A DNA stretch of 14,119 nucleotides from positions 1 to 14,119 of the forward strand of contig DXEY01000102.1 of assembly GCA_019114745.1 (NCBI GenBank). Reading direction: 5' to 3'. Shown here one piece after another: positions 1 to 5,963 of this stretch. Source of the stretch: Candidatus Mediterraneibacter colneyensis (GTDB lineage: Bacteria; Bacillota; Clostridia; Lachnospirales; Lachnospiraceae). The notes beneath the pieces are model-generated. The model searched no databases. It worked only from the letters and a program-made list of their open reading frames with translations, and was not told where the DNA came from. The position numbers and the translations under genes were made by a program. Position 1 is the stretch's first letter, and each line of letters opens with the position of its first letter.

Positions 1-71
1 TTGGTTGTATAATATCCTGGGAACTGTAATTATCCTCCGAAAACGGAGCCGGAAATGGAGTTGTATAAGAT

Positions 72-662
72 ATGAAATATAAGAATATTGTTTTTGATTT
101 CGGAAATGTGATCGGGCGATTCGACGGACGCTTTATAATGGAACAGTTCTGCGATACAGAAGAAGACTGCGGCCTTCTCTGCTCCGTGATCTATGAAAAA
201 TGGCCGGAGCTTGACAAAGGAACGATCCGCTATGAAGAATACCGGGAAGAATGCCTCCTGCTCCTCCCGGAACACCTGCGGGGCGCTGCCCGGGATTTTT
301 TCAGAGAATGGCCGGAGTTTATCACTCCGAAGCGGGAAACCCTCCGCTTAATCGACGAGCTGACTGAGCGGCATGTCCCTGTCTATCTTCTGTCGAACGC
401 TCCGACCTACTTTGCCGAATGGGTATCGTCCCGCCAGATCCTCAGCAGATTCAGCGGCATCGTTTTCTCCGCTCCCATCCGGGCTGCCAAACCGGATCCG
501 GCGATCTACCGGTATCTCTTTGACACCTTTTCTCTTGAGCCGTCAGAATGTTTCTTCATCGACGATCTGGAGGAAAACATAGAAGCCGGCCGTTCCCTCG
601 GCATGGACGGCATCGTATTTACCGGGGATATCGGAAAAGTAAAAGCTGCCATCGACTTCTGA
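72..662 (+). CDS. HAD-family hydrolase (HAD-IA, YihX-like phosphatase)
   Basis: A 196-residue cytoplasmic phosphatase of the haloacid dehalogenase superfamily. All four HAD motifs are visible: motif I at D9 in FDFGNVI, motif II at S108 in LLSNA, motif III at K140 in AAKPDP, and motif IV at D164-D165 in FIDD. A helical cap between motifs I and II (about residues 15-90) marks subfamily IA. Motif I reads D-x-G-N-V rather than D-x-D, as in E. coli YihX, a sugar-phosphate phosphatase. The general acid/base Asp two residues after the nucleophile is therefore a Gly here. Substrate cannot be read from sequence; a small phosphorylated metabolite is likely. The start at 72 has a GGAG at 57-60 upstream. 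The gene is convergent with the signal peptidase II-like gene, and its last codons form one arm of a terminator hairpin. Family assignment is firm; substrate is unknown. Confidence 0.9.
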   Translation: MKYKNIVFDFGNVIGRFDGRFIMEQFCDTEEDCGLLCSVIYEKWPELDKGTIRYEEYREECLLLLPEHLRGAARDFFREWPEFITPKRETLRLIDELTERHVPVYLLSNAPTYFAEWVSSRQILSRFSGIVFSAPIRAAKPDPAIYRYLFDTFSLEPSECFFIDDLEENIEAGRSLGMDGIVFTGDIGKVKAAIDF

Positions 663-678
663 GGCAGCTTTCTCTTTT
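642..678. terminator. Bidirectional intrinsic terminator between convergent genes
   Basis: A 9-bp perfect stem pairs 642-650 (AAAGCTGCC) with 663-671 (GGCAGCTTT), enclosing a 12-base loop. It is followed by a T-rich run on the plus strand (TCTCTTTTAC), and on the minus strand by TTTTACTTTT. The left arm lies inside the last codons of the HAD gene and the loop holds its stop codon. On the other strand it begins 5 bases after the stop of the signal peptidase-like gene. It can therefore end transcription from both sides. Confidence 0.75.
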
Positions 679-1195
679 ACTCTTCATTTTTTATCTCTTT
701 CGGCGCGCGTCTCTCTTTCTTCCTTCCGGATGAGAACGAAGAGCCGGCCGACTGTAATGACAGGAGCAGGGCTCCTGATGCAATAAGGAAATCACCCAGA
801 TTGTAGGTCAGCTTTGAAAGTTTTGAGTCTTGTTGCTGAAAGCCGATATAATCGACCACATATCCCCGGGTGAACCTGTCAAATGTATTGCTCCATGCGC
901 CTGCCGATAAGAGGCAGAGCGCTTTCTTTTTCCAGAATCCTTTTTCCCGCAGCAGCGACGCCGCCTGAAGTGCCGTCACCACTCCCGCAGCAGTAAGGGA
1001 AAGGGTTCTCACGATCCCCCGCCGTTCTGACAGCAGGCCGCAGCACATCCCTCTGTTGCTGACTCTCCGCATGACGACCGGACCTGCCAGCTTTCTCTCT
1101 TCATTTTTATCAAGATTCTGCTCCACATACGATTTGAGAAACTGATCCACTGTAAACAGCCCTGCCGTTCCGAACAGAAACCAGCGTCTTTTCAT
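677..1195 (-). CDS. lspA: Signal peptidase II-like protein (divergent LspA)
   Basis: A 172-residue membrane protein resembling lipoprotein signal peptidase II, the aspartic protease that cleaves prolipoproteins ahead of the lipidated Cys. Four hydrophobic segments are visible, at about 4-24, 61-82, 90-105 and 133-150. Family landmarks: D17-Q-x-x-K21 in helix 1; N47-R-G49 in place of NxGxxFG; N103-T-F-D106-R107 for the GNxxDR block; G-Y-V-V-D115; and N132-x-x-D135. The two catalytic aspartates would be D106 and D135. It departs from canonical LspA in the GN of the fourth block (SN here) and in the poorly conserved NxGxxFG region (NRGMCCG). A basic then acidic tail of about 20 residues follows the last helix. 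It lies 17 bases after the zinc-ribbon gene with its own AGGTGG site, so the two are probably cotranscribed. It could be a second, specialised LspA paralogue rather than the housekeeping enzyme. Confidence 0.75.
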   Translation of the reverse strand: MKRRWFLFGTAGLFTVDQFLKSYVEQNLDKNEERKLAGPVVMRRVSNRGMCCGLLSERRGIVRTLSLTAAGVVTALQAASLLREKGFWKKKALCLLSAGAWSNTFDRFTRGYVVDYIGFQQQDSKLSKLTYNLGDFLIASGALLLSLQSAGSSFSSGRKKERRAPKEIKNEE

Positions 1196-1212
1196 CCGTG
1201 ATCACCACCTGA

Positions 1213-1704
1213 CTATTCTGCTTTTTCTGTATCTGTTTCCTCCGCCGGAGCCTCTTCTGCAGCTTCTTTCACAGACTCTTCCGCGTCTTCCTGATCTGCT
1301 TTATCCTCAGCATCCTCCTCTGCTTCGTTTATATCTTCCGGAAACTCCATCTTCTCGCCGCAGTACGGGCAGAACGACATATCTTTTGCTACCATCTTCC
1401 CGCATTTCGGGCACTCGGAAGCGCCTTTGATCCGGGATATCTTCTTCTCATACTCGCCGATCGACTCCTCTCTGTCCCTGATCGCATCGCAGAGTCCCCG
1501 TACATTTTCCTCTACTTCCTCACCCGCCTTATAGCGGTCATAGATCGTCCTTCCCAGTTCCACAAGATCTACGGCATTTCCCCTGGCAAGGCCGCGGATC
1601 TGGCTCCTCAGACGCTGGATCTCGATCGCATCTCCCGCTTTATTTGTCACTGTCTCTGCTGTCTCACCCAGACGTCTGCCTAAATCTTCAAAAAAATCTT
1701 TCAT
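1213..1704 (-). CDS. Zinc-ribbon domain protein with coiled-coil N-terminus and acidic tail
   Basis: A 163-residue soluble protein of unknown function. The first 95 residues are helical and charged, likely coiled coil, starting with an amphipathic stretch (MKDFFEDLGRRLGET). A compact zinc ribbon follows, with C98-P-K-C101 and C112-P-Y-C115, spaced like the zinc_ribbon_2 domains common in Firmicutes. From about residue 120 to the end the chain is almost all Glu, Asp, Ala and Lys, so very acidic and probably disordered. There is no signal peptide or membrane segment. The start at 1704 is supported by a strong GAAGGGAG site at 1713-1720 and a well-formed promoter just upstream. It heads a two-gene operon with the signal peptidase II-like gene, so a role in envelope or lipoprotein handling is possible, but this is only context. 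The domain calls are firm; the function is not known. Confidence 0.85.
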   Translation of the reverse strand: MKDFFEDLGRRLGETAETVTNKAGDAIEIQRLRSQIRGLARGNAVDLVELGRTIYDRYKAGEEVEENVRGLCDAIRDREESIGEYEKKISRIKGASECPKCGKMVAKDMSFCPYCGEKMEFPEDINEAEEDAEDKADQEDAEESVKEAAEEAPAEETDTEKAE

Positions 1705-1746
1705 TTCAAATTCTCCCTTCTTCTCTTATCTGGAGTACATATTTTA

Positions 1747-1774
1747 ATTATAACCGATTATCATGCAACTTCAA
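1747..1774 (-). promoter_or_regulatory. Sigma-A type promoter for the zinc-ribbon/lspA operon
   Basis: Read on the minus strand, TTGAAG (1774-1769) and a perfect TATAAT (1752-1747) are separated by 16 bases. A transcript would start near 1740 and carry a leader of about 36 bases containing the GAAGGGAG ribosome binding site at 1720-1713. It lies in the divergent region shared with the subtilase gene. Confidence 0.7.
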
Positions 1775-1904
1775 TAAAATCAAGGGGAATTTATACTTTT
1801 TTAACCTCTCAAAACGGTGTTCACAATCCGGCACATACTTCTGCCCGGACGCGCATATGATGATTCAGATCACAAAACATACCTGTGGCTTCACACACAA
1901 CGAA

Positions 1905-1909
1905 AGGAG
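1905..1909 (+). promoter_or_regulatory. Ribosome binding site fixing the subtilase start
   Basis: AGGAG within GAAAGGAGA lies 10 bases before the ATG at 1920. The open frame continues upstream to 1644, but that extension would overlap the oppositely oriented zinc-ribbon gene and has no comparable site, so 1920 is the better start. Confidence 0.75.
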
Positions 1910-1919
1910 ACGGCAGACT

Positions 1920-3629
1920 ATGCCATTAGACACTGAAACGTGCAGGGAGCACATTCTCTCGGAAGACTACCGGGATTTTATCGGCAATCATGTGCGTACT
2001 TCCTTCTTTGACAGCATCGCGCAGCAGGAACACTGCGAACAGGACGCCGGATTCGGTTATCAGTGCTCTTACCTCCCCGCCTCAGCGGCGGATCCTGTCA
2101 CTCTCTCCCGGTACTCTTACAACTCGATCCCCAAATGCTATGCTCCCATCAGCATGGAAACGCTCAATCAGACCGGGATCCTCCCGGTGCAGAACTACCC
2201 CACCCTCCAGTTGAAAGGGAACGGAGTGCTGATCGGTTTTCTGGACAGCGGGATCGACTATGCCAACGCCCTGTTCCGCAGCCTTGACGGGACGACAAGG
2301 ATCCTGGCGATCTGGGATCAGACCGTACAGAGCGGGACGCCTCCCGCCGGGCTTGCCTATGGGAGCGAATACACCCGGGAGCAGATCGATGAAGCCCTCC
2401 GCTCGGAAGATCCCCTCGCCCTTGTCCCCTCGGTGGACGAGACCGGGCACGGCACCTATGCCGCAAGCCTGGCTGCCGGGGGAGCCGATGCCGCAGAGCA
2501 GTTCCTCGGCGCAGCGCCCGAAGCGTCCATCGCTGTCGTTAAACTGAAGCAGGCAAAAAAATATCTCCGGGACTACTACTTCATTCCCGAAGATTCTGTT
2601 TGCTATCAGGAGACTGACCTGATGCTCGGACTGAGATATCTAAACGACCTTGCTGACTCCCTCGACATGCCTCTGGTCGTATGCATCACGTGCGGTTCCT
2701 CCATGGGTGGACATATCGGCACGCTGCCCTTTCCGTTCCTGATCGACGGGTACAGCACCCGGGCAAACCGCATCGCAGTCATCGGCACGGGAAACGAAGC
2801 GGATAAACGTCATCACTGTTCCCATACGATCGAGGATGGCGGGGCTGCACGGACCGTAGAACTGAGAGTAGGAGAAAATGTATCCGGTTTCTCCCTGGAG
2901 CTGTGGACAGAAGTCCCCAATATCCTCTCCATCTCCATCATCTCACCATCAGGCGAGGATACCTCCCGCATCCCGTTCCGGGTAGGAGCAAGCGCTGAGA
3001 TCGATTTTCTGTTTGAGCGCACAAAAGTATCTGTCGACTACCGCCTCCTTGTGGAAAAAAGCAGCTCCGAGCTGGTATTTTTCCGTTTTAACGCGCCCGC
3101 ACCCGGCATCTGGAAGATCATCGTAGAACCGCTCTTTATCGCGGACGGCCGTTTTCACATGTGGCTTCCGGTAACGGAATTTCTGAGCGGAGAGGTGTTT
3201 TTCCTGGAGTCCGATCCTTACTACACACTGACCAATCCGTCCAACGCAGACAGTCCTGTTGTCGTCTCCTACTACGACGGCAATACCGGCGCCCTCTCAC
3301 AGACATCCGGAAGAGGCTACACCCGCACCGGACGCCTGAAGCCCGATATCACCGCGCCGGGCGTTAATGTAACGGGAGCCCTCCCCGGCGGAAGGTTTGC
3401 CGCCCGCACCGGATCCTGCATCTCCGCCGCCATCACCTCAGGAGCTGTCGCGCTGATGCTCGAATGGCTCCTGGATGTACAAAAAGTCCCGGGCATCGAC
3501 TCCTTTCAGATCAAAAGCCTTCTGATCCTCGGAGCCGTGCGCCCGGGTACAATGGACTATCCGAACCGGGAATGGGGTTACGGACAGCTCAATCTCTATA
3601 ACACATTTGAAACAATGCGGCAGCTGTAA
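1920..3629 (+). CDS. S8 family (Csp-like) subtilase with Cys at the catalytic Ser position
   Basis: A 569-residue subtilisin-fold protein of the clostridial Csp type (CspB and relatives process spore germination components in Clostridium). The catalytic Asp is D109 in FLDSGID, the His is H177 in ETGHGTY, and the oxyanion-hole Asn is N292 in GTGNEADKRHH. The serine block normally reads G-[TS]-S-x-x-A, but here it is G498-S499-C500-I-S-A, so the nucleophile position is Cys (codon TGC at 3417-3419). A beta-rich insert of about 130 residues (roughly 303-435) between the Asn and Ser blocks matches the jelly-roll domain of Csp proteases. Residues 1-95 resemble the N-terminal region of this family. 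No signal peptide is present, so it is probably cytoplasmic or spore-localised. Start chosen at 1920 on an AGGAG site. The stop is only 10 bases from the convergent clpX stop. It could be a thiol-subtilisin, a weak protease or a pseudoprotease; the fold assignment is firm. Confidence 0.9.
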   Translation: MPLDTETCREHILSEDYRDFIGNHVRTSFFDSIAQQEHCEQDAGFGYQCSYLPASAADPVTLSRYSYNSIPKCYAPISMETLNQTGILPVQNYPTLQLKGNGVLIGFLDSGIDYANALFRSLDGTTRILAIWDQTVQSGTPPAGLAYGSEYTREQIDEALRSEDPLALVPSVDETGHGTYAASLAAGGADAAEQFLGAAPEASIAVVKLKQAKKYLRDYYFIPEDSVCYQETDLMLGLRYLNDLADSLDMPLVVCITCGSSMGGHIGTLPFPFLIDGYSTRANRIAVIGTGNEADKRHHCSHTIEDGGAARTVELRVGENVSGFSLELWTEVPNILSISIISPSGEDTSRIPFRVGASAEIDFLFERTKVSVDYRLLVEKSSSELVFFRFNAPAPGIWKIIVEPLFIADGRFHMWLPVTEFLSGEVFFLESDPYYTLTNPSNADSPVVVSYYDGNTGALSQTSGRGYTRTGRLKPDITAPGVNVTGALPGGRFAARTGSCISAAITSGAVALMLEWLLDVQKVPGIDSFQIKSLLILGAVRPGTMDYPNREWGYGQLNLYNTFETMRQL

Positions 3630-3639
3630 AGCCTCCTGC

Positions 3640-5121
3640 CTATTCCAGCCTCGGCACCTCCTGACCTCTCAGCCGGATGACCGGCCCTCCGGTGCCTTCG
3701 ATGTATTTCCTCGTGATCGTCACCTCGCCGATGCTGTCGTCTTTCGGGATCTCATACATGATATCCAGCATGAACTCTTCGATGATGGCGCGCAGAGCAC
3801 GGGCTCCGGTATCTTTCTCCATCGCCTTTTCCGCGATCGCCTCAAGTGCGCCGTCATCAAAGTCCAGCTTCACCTCGTCGAGGGCGAGCAGTTTCTGGTA
3901 CTGCTTGAGGATCGCGTTTCTCGGCTCTTTGAGTATCTTGACCATCATCTCTTTATCCAGCGGCCTCAGGCTGAAAATGACCGGGAGACGGCCGAGAAAC
4001 TCCGGAATCATGCCGAACTTCCTCAAATCTTCCACTGTCACTCTGGAGAGCAGGTCATTGTCATGCTCAAATCTGTCTTTCAGTTCAGAGTTGAACCCCA
4101 TAGAGGTCTTTTTCTGAAGCCGTTCTTTGATGATCTCCTCCAGATCCGGGAATGCGCCTCCGCAGATAAAGAGGATGTTTTTTGTGTTCACTGTCGTAAG
4201 CGGCACCATGGCGTTCTTGCTGTTAGCGCCCACCGGAACTTCCACCTCGCTGCCTTCAAGGAGCTTGAGCATCCCCTGCTGCACCGACTCTCCGCTCACA
4301 TCACGCTGGCTGGAATTTCGTTTTTTGGCTATCTTATCGATCTCATCGATAAAAATGATCCCCTGTTCCGCTTTCTCCACATCATTGTCCGCTGCTGCCA
4401 GCAACTTTGACACAACGCTCTCGATATCGTCTCCTATGTATCCCGCCTCCGTCAGGGATGTGGCGTCCGTGATCGCCAGCGGCACGTCAAGAAGCCTTGC
4501 CAGCGTCTTGACCAGATAGGTCTTTCCGCTTCCCGTAGGCCCGATCATGAGAATGTTGGATTTCTCGATCTCGATATCGTCCATCGTATCGGTGGCGACA
4601 CGCTTATAGTGATTGTACACAGCGACCGCCATTGCCTTTTTCGCATATTCCTGCCCGACCACATATTCGTCCAGCCTTGCCTTGATCTTATGCGGAGCCG
4701 GGATATCTTTTATATTGAGTTGCCGAAATTCTTTCGGCTTCTCTTTTTTCTTTTTAATCTTCTGAGGTTTCGGCTGAAGGTTTTCCAGATCCGACATATT
4801 GAGGAACTGGACGCCCGGCATATTTAAAAGGCGGTTCAGGTCTACAGACCCGTTTGTCATAGCATCGAAACTTCTCTGCATACAGTCCGGGCACACGGTA
4901 ATATTGTTTGGAAGATCGATCATCCTGCCGGTCACGCTCTCAGGGCGGTGGCAGATAAAGCAGATCTTCTCATAGCCGCTGTCATCTTTCTCATCCGGGT
5001 TATCTCCGGATTGTTCCGCAGATACAACTTCCTGCTTTTCCCCCTCAGGACTCTCATCCTGTCTGTTGTTCTTTTTTTCTGTATCTTCTTCATCTACTAA
5101 GATGAAATCCTGATCTGACAT
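3640..5121 (-). CDS. clpX: ClpX-like AAA+ protein unfoldase
   Basis: A 493-residue HslU/ClpX-type AAA+ ATPase that unfolds proteins, normally for ClpP. In order: an acidic N-terminal extension (1-50); a C4 zinc finger at C54, C57, C77 and C80; a Lys-rich linker (about 117-131); Walker A GPTGSGKT (194-201); pore loop GYIG (227-230); Walker B IIFIDE (255-260); a ClpP-docking loop reading M341-G-F343; an arginine finger near R378; and sensor 2 at TGARALR (438-444). It is longer than usual ClpX (about 420) because of the extension and linker. The RKH pore-loop segment is absent (NSKN near 300-303), and the docking tripeptide begins with Met rather than Ile, Leu or Val. The start at 5121 has an AGAAGGG site 7 bases upstream; longer in-frame starts up to 5232 lie within or ahead of the promoter. 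No clpP is in view. It could be a second ClpX paralogue with its own substrates. Confidence 0.88.
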   Translation of the reverse strand: MSDQDFILVDEEDTEKKNNRQDESPEGEKQEVVSAEQSGDNPDEKDDSGYEKICFICHRPESVTGRMIDLPNNITVCPDCMQRSFDAMTNGSVDLNRLLNMPGVQFLNMSDLENLQPKPQKIKKKKEKPKEFRQLNIKDIPAPHKIKARLDEYVVGQEYAKKAMAVAVYNHYKRVATDTMDDIEIEKSNILMIGPTGSGKTYLVKTLARLLDVPLAITDATSLTEAGYIGDDIESVVSKLLAAADNDVEKAEQGIIFIDEIDKIAKKRNSSQRDVSGESVQQGMLKLLEGSEVEVPVGANSKNAMVPLTTVNTKNILFICGGAFPDLEEIIKERLQKKTSMGFNSELKDRFEHDNDLLSRVTVEDLRKFGMIPEFLGRLPVIFSLRPLDKEMMVKILKEPRNAILKQYQKLLALDEVKLDFDDGALEAIAEKAMEKDTGARALRAIIEEFMLDIMYEIPKDDSIGEVTITRKYIEGTGGPVIRLRGQEVPRLE

Positions 5122-5128
5122 AGTAATT

Positions 5129-5135
5129 CCCTTCT
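5129..5135 (-). promoter_or_regulatory. Ribosome binding site fixing the clpX start
   Basis: AGAAGGG on the minus strand lies 7 bases before the ATG at 5121. Together with the promoter at 5204-5232 it excludes the longer reading frame that begins at 5232. Confidence 0.75.
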
Positions 5136-5150
5136 GAAATGATCTGATTT

Positions 5151-5196
5151 GCCGGATCCTGCTGCCTTCGTCCTCTCTGTTTCCGGTACATCCGGC
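5151..5196 (-). repeat. Inverted repeat in the clpX leader
   Basis: A 7-base arm GCCGGAT at the predicted 5' end of the clpX transcript pairs perfectly with ATCCGGC 32 bases downstream. This would fold the leader just ahead of the ribosome binding site, which stays outside the stem. Read on the plus strand, the repeat is followed by a run of seven T, so it could also stop antisense transcription. Its significance is uncertain. Confidence 0.4.
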
Positions 5197-5203
5197 TTTT
5201 TTT

Positions 5204-5232
5204 ATTATAGTACACTTATACAGGTTATACAA
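5204..5232 (-). promoter_or_regulatory. Promoter of the clpX-like gene
   Basis: On the minus strand, TTGTAT (5232-5227) and a perfect TATAAT (5209-5204) are separated by 17 bases. Initiation is expected near 5197, giving a leader of about 75 bases. The leader begins with one arm of an inverted repeat (GCCGGAT at 5196-5190, ATCCGGC at 5157-5151). The -35 element is weak, so an activator may contribute. Confidence 0.65.
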
Positions 5233-5267
5233 ATGAACTTTTTCTAAATCCCGGAGTGCCTCTTCTC

Positions 5268-5948
5268 TTACTGCACTTCCTGCAGCCTGAGTCCCGCCGT
5301 CTCCGTCACCGGCAGCGAAAATACAACGGAGCGGGCTTTGCTCTCCAGCCCTGCGTGATCCATGATGGATTTCATGATCGCAGATTTTGACTCTGACTTC
5401 GTGACGATCAGGATCAGTTCTTTCTCATCTGCAATGGACACGCCCAGAAACTTTTCCGCCCGCTCAAGCCCCGTTCCTTTTGCATGGATCACGGTTCCGC
5501 CTCCGGCGCCTTCCGCCCGGGCGGCATCCATCACTTCCTCGCTGTGTCCGTGGTTGGCAACTACTACGATCAGTTCATAATTTGTATTTTTCATGACACT
5601 CTCCTCTATCTTTCCGATCTTCTGTCCGTCTGTAAGAAACTGCAGTACTTTCCTTCCGCCCACGCTTGAAAGGGGCATCAGAAATGCGATCCCCGTACCC
5701 GGGACATCGATCCGGAATCTGTCCTCAAGTTCCCGTTTGACCTGTTTCCACGTCTCTGCGGACACCACGGTCAGGGTCACCATCTTTTCCGTGACCTCCA
5801 GTCCGAAATAATCAAGAGTCTCACTGGAAGCTGTCCCCTTCGCCAGAATGCACAGGGTGGAAGAAAGACCGGTCTTCTCATAGCAGTCCAGCAGTTTTTT
5901 CCCCACAGACCGCCTGGTAACTGTCATCAGCATATAAATATCACTCAT
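5268..5948 (-). CDS. Tandem P-II-like regulatory protein
   Basis: A 226-residue cytoplasmic protein made of two P-II-like ferredoxin-fold units. Unit 1 (about 4-95) and unit 2 (about 124-216) align throughout: each has an opening beta strand (YMLMTVT; YELIVVVA), a helix, a strand with A-K-G-T (36-39; 156-159), an FLG or YFGL stretch (48-50; 167-169), a second strand (VTLTVV; LILIVT), a helix and a closing strand (GIAFLMPL; SVVFSLPV). Canonical P-II proteins are about 112 residues, have a long T-loop and trimerise; here the T-loop is short and lacks the uridylylated Tyr motif. P-II proteins sense nucleotides or 2-oxoglutarate and gate transporters. The gene starts 15 bases after the DUF1538 stop with a GGGAGGA site, so it probably regulates that membrane protein. 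The ligand is unknown. Confidence 0.8.
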   Translation of the reverse strand: MSDIYMLMTVTRRSVGKKLLDCYEKTGLSSTLCILAKGTASSETLDYFGLEVTEKMVTLTVVSAETWKQVKRELEDRFRIDVPGTGIAFLMPLSSVGGRKVLQFLTDGQKIGKIEESVMKNTNYELIVVVANHGHSEEVMDAARAEGAGGGTVIHAKGTGLERAEKFLGVSIADEKELILIVTKSESKSAIMKSIMDHAGLESKARSVVFSLPVTETAGLRLQEVQ

Positions 5949-5963
5949 AATGTATTCCTCCCA

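Noticed and set aside
35..48. Short hairpin CTCCG-AAAA-CGGAG upstream of the HAD gene
   Set aside because: A perfect but only 5-bp stem with no T run after it; the region before it is cut by the window edge, so no role can be argued.
1770..1797. Possible subtilase promoter (TTCAAT, 16 bases, TATACT) on the plus strand
   Set aside because: The -10 is fair but the -35 matches poorly and overlaps the -35 of the opposing promoter; too weak to list as a feature.
1644..1919. N-terminal extension of the subtilase reading frame
   Set aside because: It overlaps the zinc-ribbon gene and its promoter on the other strand, looks like non-coding sequence when translated, and lacks a ribosome binding site; AGGAG before 1920 marks the start.
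3619..3640. Possible hairpin between subtilase and clpX stops
   Set aside because: Only a 5-bp stem (GGCAG with CTGCC) with a 12-base loop and no T run on either strand, so not supported as a terminator.
5122..5232. 37-residue N-terminal extension of the ClpX-like protein
   Set aside because: The extension begins at the -35 element of a good promoter, so it would not be transcribed from there; 5121 has a well-spaced AGAAGGG.
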